Positions 20,961 to 31,640 of a DNA stretch of 64,000 nucleotides are shown here, one piece after another. Made by a program: the position numbers and the translations under genes. Numbering within the stretch: the first letter of the stretch is position 1; the number at the start of each line of letters is the position of its first letter. Source of the DNA: Hofstenia miamia (taxonomy: Eukaryota; Xenacoelomorpha; Acoela). The stretch is taken from the NCBI GenBank assembly GCA_004352715.1, contig SCFE01000081.1, positions 1,099,238-1,163,237 on the forward strand, in the 5' to 3' direction. Below the pieces are notes generated by a model that was given only the letters and a program-made list of their open reading frames with translations, was not told the origin of the DNA and made no database searches.

Positions 20961-20999
20961 GGGGGTCAGCGCTTTTTTTCATTTAAATCATCTTCGTAT

Positions 21000-21720
21000 T
21001 CTGAGTTGAAGTCATAGATATCACTGTCATCCGCATTTAACAGCCTTCAACAGTGATAAGGTGAATGGTTTTAGTGCAGTTGGGACTGTTGTGTACTTTT
21101 TGTCCGCACTTTTTGCAGTAAACTTTGTTTAGGTTGATTACTTTTGGTTTGTTTTCAGTGGATTACTGTTCCTGTTTTATTTTGGAATCACTTATTGTTG
21201 ATTGGTTTTCAGAAAGACACTTGGTGTTCTTAATGACGAAATTGGATGAATTGCTTCCAAACGTAATTTAGTTGGATATTTTTGTGTAATTATCGATTTG
21301 CAGCTTGGGTTCTACAGCCTTTTTAATAAATGTAGACAACTTGTCTTCTGCGCTGCATTTTTGTTCAAATCAGCGATGAATGGATAGTGGCATACCATAA
21401 GTGATATATGTGAAAAGATTGTGTGATGAGTATTCTGATGATATTCTGCTCAATGTATACAGTCGTTCAATTTGAAGAATATACTCTTCAATATCATCGT
21501 TAGCTTTGTATGTTGTGTTATTTAAAATAATTTTATATTGATTACACAATGTGGGGGCATGGAAGTGATCATGGAAATTTTGTATCAACAGCTGGTAGTC
21601 TGATTTAAGCGTTGTATGGAGGTTAAATAATAATTGTATGCTCTTCCCGTGAGAAAACTTGGAAACTGTACAAGTGCGTGGTCTTGACCCACTCGTTGTA
21701 CAATAAGGTTTTGTTCATGG
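21000..21720 (-). pseudogene. Gag of the minus-strand Gypsy element with intact CCHC knuckle
   Basis: 21370-21588(-) reads DDIEEYILQIERLYTLS and HNLFTYITYGMPLSI, homologous to the gag at 10389-11177. Farther on, at 21076-21117(-), CKKCGQKVHNSPNC is a complete C-x2-C-x4-H-x4-C knuckle, the only intact one seen here. Stops occur between the blocks. The upstream end runs towards a (TA)n tract and the gap at 21840. Confidence 0.75.
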
Positions 21721-21799
21721 GAGAAAAACCAATATTTAAAAGTTGCCAGAAAATTTTCTCAGTGGCATCCGTATTTTTAAATTGTCATCAATGGCTACT

Positions 21800-21839
<40 letters not shown>
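21800..21839. repeat. (CA)n/(TA)n microsatellite running into a gap
   Basis: ACACACACA followed by about 30 bp of alternating TA, then N. The microsatellite probably caused the gap. Confidence 0.95.
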
Positions 21840-21944
21840 NNNNNNNNNNNNNNNNNNNNNNNNNNNNNNNNNNNNNNNNNNNNNNNNNNNNNNNNNNNNN
21901 NNNNNNNNNNNNNNNNNNNNNNNNNNNNNNNNNNNNNNNNNNNN
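21840..21944. other. Assembly gap, 105 N
   Basis: Run of N between a (TA)n tract and a fold-back element. Confidence 1.
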
Positions 21945-21964
21945 GAAAATTATTCTAGCTACAC

Positions 21965-22014
<50 letters not shown>

Positions 22015-22034
22015 GTGTAGCTAGAATAATTTTC
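21945..22034. mobile_element. Fold-back element: 26-bp perfect inverted arms around (TA)n
   Basis: GAAAATTATTCTAGCTACAC followed by CTCTGA, about 38 bp of TA, then the exact reverse complement ending at 22034. As single-stranded DNA or RNA it would form a long hairpin. It may be a MITE or the palindromic end of a larger element hidden by the adjoining gap. Confidence 0.8.
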
Positions 22035-23313
22035 ACATGACGCAAAACGCAGATCTAAGTTTGACTCATAAATAGTATTTAATCACCAGAGGACTTGAAA
22101 TGTCAAGCAAATATCCCTAATATAAAACCAAACAATTGATTCGAAGTGTTTTATTTTTAAAAAATATTTTTACACATGCGTCAATAACAATTTTTTTCGG
22201 CAACTTCATGCTCAATATTGATGATTACACGGTTGTTCAGACAATTTTGAGTAATTGTACTGAGCAAAAAGTCTTAATAAGATTCATCCTCACTAAAGCT
22301 CTTGTCAGCAGTAGCATTGCCGCACTGAAGAACCAATGTTTCTATCAAAATCTGAAAATTTGGCATGCATAATAAAACCTTATTTACATAAAGAAATAAA
22401 TGAATAAACTCAATTGTTGTAAGATTATTATTTGAAAATTCAGATATAACTGCCTTGTAAATTTTCCATACTGAACTTGCACAGCATATGCCAATATACT
22501 CCTCAAAGAAATAGCAAAGTAAAGCAATTTAAGTGCAATTGTACGCAGGAGCAGATTATTTTGTGTTCCGTGCGAATATTTACTAGACCCTAGATATATT
22601 TTATTTAATGCAATAAACATTTTTGAAAGATTTGTGCAAGAATCCTAATCCCTAAAAAGTATTACATTGCTTTATATATTTTATAAAATTATTCATCTCA
22701 ACTCACTTTATTCATATTAAATGTGAAGAGTGAAATTGTACCCACTCCCAACTTAATTGAACTGCTTGTAGCAAAACAAAAGTGTTATGATGATGTTGAT
22801 TTATAAATTCATAAATGTTATTAAAATGGTTAATTGTACGCCCCTTACAGTTAACGATAACGTGTAGTTTGCAATGATATTGCATTTGAGAGAGGATATC
22901 TGATTTCATTACATACGTCACCTTATTTTTAAATGATCGTTTATTTGAGTGAGAAGCTCGAATATTATTATCATGGCGCAGGTTCCAGAGAAGCGCGTCA
23001 CCTCATTTTCATTGATTGCATATTTGAAGAATTTTACACATGTGGCACACGGTTTAATAGAAGCACGTCACCTCAGCTGACTATGATAGATTTCATGTAT
23101 TCAGGTGTGTATATAAATATATTTATTTTTGAAAAATACATGTATTTTATTTCAAAACTTGAGAAATATATTATATAAATATATTTTAAATTATTGTGAG
23201 GAAAAGAAATTCAATTCAATACTTTCCAATGAGTAGACATTCCAATAGAACTTGTTATAATACAAAAACAGAAATCCTTCCAAATTAATGGGCACCACCT
23301 TTTTTGGTCTGTT
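22035..23313. other. Intergenic AT-rich stretch, nothing recognised
   Basis: Open frames here are short and have low-complexity composition. No splice-consistent coding block or transposon motif was seen. Confidence 0.6.
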
Positions 23314-23620
23314 CCCAGTAAACATAGAACTGTCGTAAGGACGTCGCTGAACAACATAATAACAGCTCTGAAACGACATTACAAAACAACGTCTTTTCAC
23401 AATAAAACGACTAACTATCAATAAAAATGCAGTTTTTAAAAAATTTATCTTCAAATTGTCATAATATTAAAATTATTCCTATTTTTAAATATTTTTTGCT
23501 AGACGGAATTATACACCGCAGCTGATCCGCACTATAAATACCACTCAAACAATTCAACGCCTATTAAACGCCAATACACCACAAAAACGACGTCGTTACA
23601 ACAGTTCTATGTTTACTGGG
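23314..23620. mobile_element. MITE-like element with 33-bp terminal inverted repeats
   Basis: The left end CCCAGTAAACATAGAACTGT... and right end ...ACAGTTCTATGTTTACTGGG are inverted repeats matching at 31 of 33 positions, including an inner GACGTCG. Total length is 307 bp with no coding capacity. I could not identify a clear target-site duplication (flanks CTGTT and TATTG), so the superfamily is open. Confidence 0.8.
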
Positions 23621-25490
23621 TATTGCATAAAATCAGTAATTATGATGGGACTAATTACATAAGGCATTCTTTACATTACCATAATCATGCATATGGGAAA
23701 AAATGTTCAATTGTGTGAATAATTCTGTTTTTGCCAATGTGTTGCAAAGACATTACTTACCACAGTTGAATTACAATTGATTGTAGTTATGTAGACCTGT
23801 TATTTCAAATACATGTTTTGAATATAGTCTGTGGTATTTAGACTAGGAAGCATCTTCTCTTTATTGTTCTTAACAGCAAATATTTTCAAACTATCAAAGA
23901 ATTACTGTGTTATTATGCATTGTATTAATAAGCATCTGATTAAATTGCTCAATGATATTTGCCTAACTATTACCAAATTAAATAATGTTTTTACATTGTA
24001 AATTTGCCATTTTCATAAACACATTTGATTTTCATTAATTATTTTTGTCTGTTAAGCAATGGTCTTGCTTTATTTTATGGCAGTGAATGAGTAATTAAGA
24101 AAAGTAAAAAAATTATAAACTTCTTTGATTTCCTTGACAGAAGTTTAGGGCTTCAATTTGCAACTGAACTGGAAAAATAGAAATTAAACGACCAAAATAG
24201 TCTGGCCCATTCCTGCAATTTATGTGCAATGAGCCCAGATTTTTATAAATTTGTATTAATATACATTCTTTCTCTTACCTTGATATTTAATAACATGAAT
24301 TATGTCATTAATTAGAATGACATTGTCAATAAGCAATAAATCCGATTTAGATATGGGGTTGTGCAATTGATGTCAAATGTTTTTCATTTCACTATTAATT
24401 CAATTATATGTTTCAATTTTTTTAAGAAATAACTTTCTTGTAATGATTTTAGCTATGGCGGGTTAGGGCCAGGCTTGATTTATGCTGGATTGAGCCTGGG
24501 ACTGAAATCACTCCATCTACAACTCTGATCCAACTAAATGAAGATTAAAACAAATTTAACTCATTTGATATTTTTCACATAGGCTAATCAATGTTATTTA
24601 ATAGTTACATGTTTTAAGGATATTTTAGGGTATCACACAAAATCATTCACATTAAAACAATGAATATATCTTTAAAAAATCCATTTTTGGGAGTAAATAT
24701 TTTTTGGTAAAATTTACAAAATGTGAGAAATATGTGCAAAAGTTACAAAGAGTAAGATATATATATGAAATAGCAGCAAAAGCAAGATATTTGTGTAAGA
24801 GTGAACAAATAGCAAGATATATATGTTGAGGCTTAAAGAAAGAGCAAGATATATTTATATATATTGTGGCATTGGTGAGAGATCAGCATGCGTTCCTACT
24901 ATTCTATCTTATTGAGGGATTTGAGTTGATGCGTGGATTGACCAATGCTACAAAATTAACTAACTCCTGCTATTATACCCTATCCTAATTAAATCCAAAA
25001 GTAAAAGGAGATCATATTAGAGAAGAGTGGCCACACTCACCTGACAGTGATCCAGAAATCAAAATAATCCCGTAAAGGTAAAAATTCCGCCACCCATAGT
25101 ATATTAAATGTTACGTTTACTCTGAAAATATAATCTAATTATGAATTAATTGTGGGATTTTATTGTTTTGTACCTTTAAAGGAAAAGTGGAAATGGACAA
25201 GGTTTCTAACAGTTTCTATAAGCTCTAAAACATATTACTATAACGTTTCATTGATATGGTGTGATTGTTTAGATCCTAGAAACTCTTATTTAAAGAATTT
25301 ATACCCGAATGAATCGACATTCAATGTTCAATGGCACTATATTACGTTATGCACTTGCATTGATTCAAAAAAGAAGACTTGACCCACGTTAGTGATTTGC
25401 ATATGTGATCTATGAACTTTTTTGCACACATCATACAATGCATATAAGTGAACGTTTTTGTAAATTGCAGTGTAATTACAATAATATTTT
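23621..25490. other. Intergenic AT-rich stretch with a degenerate repeat
   Basis: No gene seen. At 24750-24860 the unit AGCAAGATATATATG recurs several times at about 35-55-bp spacing between purine-rich spacers, a degenerate tandem repeat. Confidence 0.6.
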
Positions 25491-25796
25491 AGGGAAGTGA
25501 TCCAAATTCAATACGTTAACAACACCGTTAACAAATGGTGTCTTATGTTAACATGACTGTAAACCAAATCATTAACTTACACTATAAATAAATTCGCTAA
25601 AGCTGATGTTTACGTTAAAGGCGTGTTTTTTCCGCAAATGTTATTACAAATAACTTTGACACATTTAGGTTCTGCATATTTCTTAAAATATATCTATGCA
25701 AATCAAATTATTAAGCGTATGTAGGCATTTGAAGCTCGAATTGTTGTTTACAGTGCATTTTCACTTGGTAACGTATTGAATTTGGATCACTTCCCT
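25491..25796. mobile_element. MITE-like element with 30-bp terminal inverted repeats
   Basis: AGGGAAGTGATCCAAATTCA... at the left and its reverse complement at the right match at 29 of 30 positions. Length is 306 bp and it is non-coding. The same 24-bp end occurs again, unpaired, at 26660-26683. No convincing target duplication was found. Confidence 0.82.
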
Positions 25797-26659
25797 TGGC
25801 AAATGTAAAAATGATAATTGCACGTGCTTTTGCAGCTTGAAATTTGAGAAACTCTCAGACCAGTATGACCAGACGCCAGGTGTGTCCACTTGTACTTGAC
25901 CCGTGACCCTCAATGACTCGCGGCAACTTGACCCTGAACCGTTCATTTCTGACCCGTGACCCATGACCTGAAGGACCGCGAACACTTTTGGCACTCATGA
26001 TTGATTGTTAGAGCTTTGTTTCAATAAAACATCTAAATTAGGCTAGTTTAACCCAGAGATGGAACTGGCTACTGGCCGGCCGAGGCTGTTTGTCCCAGGG
26101 CCAACAATTTACCGGCCTGCAGCCACTTTTAAATTTCATGAAAGGCCGGTAAAATTACATGCGGTTTACCAGCCAAAATTATAAAAAATATTCTTGTTTT
26201 ATCTTGTAAACATGGAATACTTTGCTTAGTTTTGGAGGAATTTCTATGAACATCTAAAATTCTAAAAAATTTTGTAGTGTGAGCAATCTCCATTATTGCA
26301 ATTACAATAATAATTAAATTTACTTTCTGGAATCTCTTACAAATTTTGCTACAAACGGAGTTGTTCTGGTTTTTGATAGGGTAATTTTATTTCAGTTTTC
26401 TATGAAACTTACTAATAATATTCAAAGAACCTGTTTATAATACTGAAAGTATAATGTATTGAAATTTGAGAGACCTTATTCAAATAAAGCAACTGGAACC
26501 CTTGTATTTTAATAATAATGGAAGAGACGCTCAAAATAATTTTGAAGAATGCAACAAGACATTCAAATACAAATGTCAATGAACACATCCTACTAAACAA
26601 GCAATTATAATTAGTTTTAGCGAAATATTCTTTAAATTTTATTTGTGTACTTATAAGTT
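25797..26659. other. Intergenic stretch with a GC-richer patch
   Basis: 25860-26170 is markedly richer in GC than its surroundings. It contains repeated GACCCGTGACCC/TGACCCATGACC half-sites (25897-25972) and a GGCCGG/CCGGCC-rich part (26070-26160). No gene was recognised. Confidence 0.5.
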
Positions 26660-26683
26660 AGGGAAGTGATCCAAATTCAATAC
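26660..26683. repeat. Orphan end of the 25491-25796 MITE family
   Basis: AGGGAAGTGATCCAAATTCA plus ATAC, identical to the terminal repeat at 25491. No inverted partner lies downstream. Gypsy protease sequence begins within about 60 bp, so the copy is truncated or was disrupted by the Gypsy insertion. Confidence 0.7.
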
Positions 26684-26741
26684 TTAAACTAGAAGGAGTG
26701 CTGCTCCAATAACATGCGCAACCATCTCAGTAGTAACAAAG

Positions 26742-27092
26742 TTGTTGGAGGTTAATGTGATCCATGTCACAATCAACAGAGTGATATTAAATGTCTTAAT
26801 AGATACAGGCACTGCAATATCAGTAATTATGAATGAGTGCACAAATAAGCTGGGTTACCAAAGAGAAGCAATGAGGAATGTCAAACATAGATTGATCAAA
26901 ATGTCTGGAGATTATATGGACACAAAATCAATACTGGAAAATGTATATCTAAAAATAGCAGACACAATATTTCTACCCTCTTTGATGCTAGTGGACACCC
27001 AAAGACTTTCTCCACCCTTTGAGCTAATATTAGGAAGTGATTTCATAAAAAATCATAACTTCATAATCAGTTTTGAAAACCAGATGATTTAA
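26742..27092 (+). pseudogene. Retropepsin protease of Gypsy copy 3
   Basis: 116 codons. The active site is LIDTGTAISVI (about residues 19-29) with the DTG intact. SGDYMDTKS follows near 54, and FELILGSDFIKNHNFIISFE near the end is the conserved C-terminal strand of the domain. This is the only protease in the window with an unbroken active site. The start is arbitrary: no gag lies directly upstream and the preceding sequence is a MITE end, so the element is truncated on its 5' side. Confidence 0.85.
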
Positions 27093-28345
27093 ATACAGGA
27101 AGAAATAATCCAATGAAATCAAACACAATAAACTGGTCTGTTTCAAACTGAAGGGAGACATGCACATACTTCCTAATCAATGGAAATATAACACAATCAA
27201 GACTGTGGATGTTGACAACAGTGAAACAATGATATATGACCAGGTCAGGTTATATACAAAAAGAGTCATGATACTGGCAAGTCTATGTATAGTAAAAAAC
27301 AGTATTGGAAGGATCTTAATAATGAATTGCAAAAAAAGAGTTGTAAGCCTCAAGCATGAAAGAATAATGATACATGGCAAAAAAAGGAATGCAGCTAAAC
27401 AAATGAACACAGTCATAACAGAGAAAACAGATGATGAAGCATAAATGCCAGAGATATGTGATGAGGAATATTAACACTTATCAAAGGATCAGAGAAAAAA
27501 ATTACAAAACCTTTTGAAGAAATAAGTGTCTGAAAGGCAGTAGGTGAAAATCACAAGATAGTGACAACAATGGATGAGCTGATATGATTGCCACTGCAAA
27601 GAGTGCCAGAACAAATGCAAGAGGAGCACAATAATATATTGCAAGAAATATTAAGTAATAGAATCATTAGACCAAGCAAAAGTCCATATGCTGCACCCAC
27701 AGTATTTGTGAAACAAGGGAAGAAACACTGACTTTGTATCAATTTTAGCAAACTCAACAACATTACTAAGAAGGATGCATACCTGTTACTGAGAATCAGG
27801 GATACACTTTACAAAGCAGCACAAAACAAATACTTTACTTTGATCAACCTCTGCAAAGCATATTGGCAGTGCTGATGGAACCAAGCAAAATCAAGAAAAC
27901 AGCTTTTATTAACACTATGCAGACTCTACCAGTGGGTATACATGGTGTTCAGTCTATGTAACACACCAACAACCTTTCAGAGATATATAACAAAAGTGTT
28001 TTGAGATGGGCACCACAAGGTGAAGAAAGGCATGTTGGCATACATTGACAATATCCTAGTTGTGAGCAAAGCAATAGAAGAGCATCTCAAAAAGCTGGAC
28101 AAGACATTCAAGATACTATGAAACAGCAGATTAAGAATTAATGGAACAAATGTGAAATACTGATAACAAAGATAATATTCCTGTGAAGAGAAATCCAACA
28201 TGGAACAATCAAAGTGAAGGAAAATGCATGACAAATGATTAAAGACATAAGCAAACCCAAGACTTGGAAGGACATACAATGGGTGATGGGTTTCTTTAAC
28301 TATTACAGCACATTCATCCTCAAGCTAGCAGAGAAGTCAGCCAAA
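27093..28345 (+). pseudogene. Linker and reverse transcriptase of Gypsy copy 3
   Basis: The linker region 27160-27444 precedes RT. RT N-terminal residues (SKSPYAAPTVFVKQGKK) are at about 27675-27725, FTLINLCKAYWQC near 27840, and the catalytic box AYIDNILVVS near 28040, where the second Asp is Asn. The thumb is at 28090-28340, with FFNYYS-type connection residues near 28290. Multiple stops and shifts occur. It is homologous to 3780-4530 and 640-1330. Confidence 0.82.
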
Positions 28346-28389
28346 ATGACAAATCTTCTTATGAAGAATGTACCATTCATAGACTTTGC

Positions 28390-28882
28390 AAAAACACATA
28401 GAACTTGATCTTATAAAGAGAGAACTAGCAAAAACACCATCACTTAACACCCCCAAATTACTTGAAGATATTCTTACTTGTTTGTGATTCAAGTAAAGTT
28501 GCAATCACAGCCTGTTTGGCACAAGTGAAAAATAACAGAGAAGAACCAGTGCAATGGTAGGAAATTATGAGAACCAGAGAAAAACTATAGATCCTCCAAA
28601 TTAGAGATGATCACATTAATAGAAAGCATCAAGAAATTCCAATATTTCCTCATTAGCAAAGAATTCATTGTCAGAATGGTTAATATAGGCCTATCATTTC
28701 TGAAAAAATATTCTGGTGACAAATCTTTGATGGTATCACACTGGATTGAGTTTCTGAGCAATTACAGATTTATAATTAAACATAGAAAGGGTATGCTATA
28801 TGTGAATTCAAAATTCTTGGATAGTACTACTGGAATATCACAGAGATGCACTGAAGGAAGAGGTGGACAAAGTCAAATTTGA
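28390..28882 (+). pseudogene. RNase H-like domain of Gypsy copy 3
   Basis: LVCDSSKVAITACLAQ-like residues at about 28475-28530 are broken by a shift. The open segment 28607-28882 then carries MITLIESIKKFQYFLISKEF, corresponding to MLALVESLKKFRLFILGNQF in copy 1, and LKKYSGDKSLMVSHWIEFLS. The HTD aspartate region is degraded to MVNIGLS. Confidence 0.8.
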
Positions 28883-29930
28883 GTTTTTATCACACAATTA
28901 ATATGAGGACCTCCTGGAAATCAATGTGGACAAGAAAAGCCATGCAATACTTTTGATAACAAATATAACTGAATCAACATTCTATTCCAAATACATAACT
29001 GTCAGAATATGGAAAGTAGTGGAAGACATCATAAATAAATGTAGTACCTGCTTACTACACAACAAACTACACTTCCTGAAGCAAAATACTCCACTAGAAA
29101 AAATGATAGCCAAATCAACTAACAAAATCATACCCATGGATCTGAAAACACTGTTGAGCTATGATGAAGGGTTCCAATATGCACTAGTCATGATTGACAA
29201 TTTCACAAAGTCCTGTAGAATAATACCAGTGGAATTAACAGCAGCAAAACCAGTGGCAGAGAAAATTTTAAAGGAATGCATATAAAAATTTAGGCTGATG
29301 GAGAAGATTATTACTGAATATGGAGTATAATTTAAAAGCACATTGTTTGAGTAACTAACAAAAATCATAGAGTTTGAATACAGGAAGACAACAGCAACCA
29401 TCCATAAGCAAATGGGACCACAGGGAGGCTGAACCAGATGCTGATCAAACTGATTAGAGTGGATAACATCTTGAGTAAGAGGCAGCCAATTGAGATAAGT
29501 GACAGAGATAATAAAATATTTTTACAATACAGAAGTACATTCAACAACAGGAATCACCCTGTTTAAAGCAATGTTTGGTAGAGAGGTCTCAACTCCATTA
29601 TATACAAACTATCATAAGGATATCAAAAATGAATATATCAACATACTGAAACACTAGATGACAGACATCCACATGACAATGTGTAGAAATACAAAGAGAT
29701 CAGTAGTGAGACAAGAAGGAAATTTTAACAAACACATTTATGGGAGACCCCATAATGTATGAGATCTGGTTTTTTGCATAACAAGTAGAAAAAGTGAGCA
29801 ATTTACAGCAAGTAAAAAAACAAAGATCAATCTTTGAGGGTCCCTTCACTTTAGTAAAAGCACTACTGAATAATTGATACAAGTTGGAAAATGGACACAC
29901 ATTACACTTTCAAATTTTAAAGGTTGTGAT
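28883..29930 (+). pseudogene. Integrase of Gypsy copy 3
   Basis: The zinc-domain Cys pair (CSTCLLHNKLHFLKQ) is at about 29040-29085, the core start MDLKTLLSYDEGFQY at about 29137-29180, and MIDNFTKSCRIIPVELTAAK follows. The second half is shifted: EYGVXFKS near 29315, the late core with GITLFKAMFG near 29550, and the C-terminal domain near 29740-29900. 28926-29285 is the clean 119-codon segment. Confidence 0.82.
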
Positions 29931-31640
29931 AGGCAACATTGAAGATATGCAGGTAAATGACAATGCAGTTTGAGATTATACACAATGAAAATCAAAATTA
30001 CTATGTGATGAGTGATATCAATTGTGTAGATGAAGAGGAATTTGATGATCAAGTATACCATAAAATAAATAAATCTGCAATTGTACCTTGTAAAATGCCT
30101 ACACCTAGATCTGCCAAAGTGCAGTAGTAATGAACTTGTAAAGCTGTACATGAACAAGGCACCCTTGGCAACAATCAGATAATTTAGAAAAGAATTTTAA
30201 AGAAATTACATATGCAACTAGAAGTAAAGGTTGAATGAAATCTATTGAACAGTTGATAACAAAAGCAAAGTATATAAACAGAAAAACAGGCATTCCATAA
30301 ACAAAATTAGCATGAAAAGCATACCATGAACTATGTGTAAATACTAGCAGGTGCCTCATGACCTTTTGCACAGTAATAAACTAATATCAGAAATACTGTG
30401 TGGCAGAAGATTTAAGCATTCAAAAATAGCACAGATTGTCTAACACTTAATACATCAATTGAGGCAATTACAAATTCATGTAAATATTGTACAATTTAAT
30501 ATTTCTTAATTTCGAATTACTAATTATGAAAATTTTTTGTAAAGGAAGTGGTTGATGCCACAATACAAAAAAAATCTCATGTTGGACGACTGTGCCTCAG
30601 CACTTTAGTTGATGTTTGAGCTGAAGATCACAGTCAACATGTATATGCAAAGCCATGGGGTACATGGAAAACTTTGAACAAATAATCAATGTAAGAGGTG
30701 GGAGTTCTTACAAGTGATACAAGAGGTGTGACAGGATATCAAGGTGGAGCAAACAACAGATGAAACCTGGCCAAAAATAGAGATCAAAACACCCACTAAT
30801 CAATTGAATCATATTGAATGAAGTAAAACAAAGTTATGAACCACAGTTGCAGGTTAACTTTAGAAGTATATTCCAGGAACAAAACTGTCTAATTATTAAG
30901 TATAGAAGTGCAACCTGGATATTGGCAATATTTCTAACAGCAGATAGATGGCAAACATATGTTCCCCATCAACAGATGCACAAGAATAAAGATCACTAAT
31001 GAAAAACAATATGAAATCAAAGTATCACTGATCATACTAAACAAATAAAACTGACTGCTGATAAACTTAAAGGTCAGCATGCAGCATGTCTCCAGTTAAG
31101 AGTAAGAAAGCAATGGCACAATATGAAAAGGTAATTGCAAGGCTTGCAAACAAAGAAATGCTAATAAGAAAGCTCCCCCCAATAGAAATCACAAATAAAT
31201 CAGGCATTTGTCCTACAGAAAGACAAGGAAATATATGTGGGGTGCTACAGCCAATTTACATCTGAAGCAATTTAAGAAGCAACCTTGGTTGAACACAGAA
31301 ACTATCATAAAAAGAAGAAGGGCAAACACCTGAGACATTGTGTTAAGTACAACAGAAACAAAGGTTAATATTAAATCCTGTGCAATAATACAAAAATACA
31401 CAAACAAACTTCAATACATGATCACAGCAAATACAGCATCATGTGAGATGAAGTTCTTAAGACTTAAAGAATTTCAATCTACCAAAATGGAGATTATCCT
31501 CAAGCTAACAAAAACAAGAAGTATTGATCAATACAGTGGCAGAGATGAACAATTAAAAGACTTAGTAGACAATGTACACACTCTAGTTCATTGAGAGAGT
31601 GCAGAGCTGCTCAAGTAAAAAGCTAAGATAGAGGAGGTTT
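29931..31640 (+). pseudogene. 3' region of Gypsy copy 3, mostly unassigned
   Basis: 29980-30125 encodes a short acidic tail ending in Pro-Thr-Pro-Arg-Ser-Ala-Lys (CKMPTPRSAK), similar to the post-integrase tail of copy 2 (ILPSRRARE, about 13198-13225). Further + strand pieces (30814-30999, 31340-31594) are open but not recognised. They could be remains of the third ORF. No LTR end was found. Confidence 0.4.

Noticed and set aside
21678-22040. Frames rich in Ile-Tyr repeats (also at 41181-41478, 46297-47004, 52885-53247)
   Set aside because: They are translations of (TA)n microsatellites joined through N gaps. The 46297-47004 frame also overlaps TMEM184 exon 5 on the opposite strand.
24750-24860. 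CRISPR-like regularly spaced repeat
   Set aside because: The AGCAAGATATATATG units are degenerate, unevenly spaced and simple-sequence. The window is eukaryotic.
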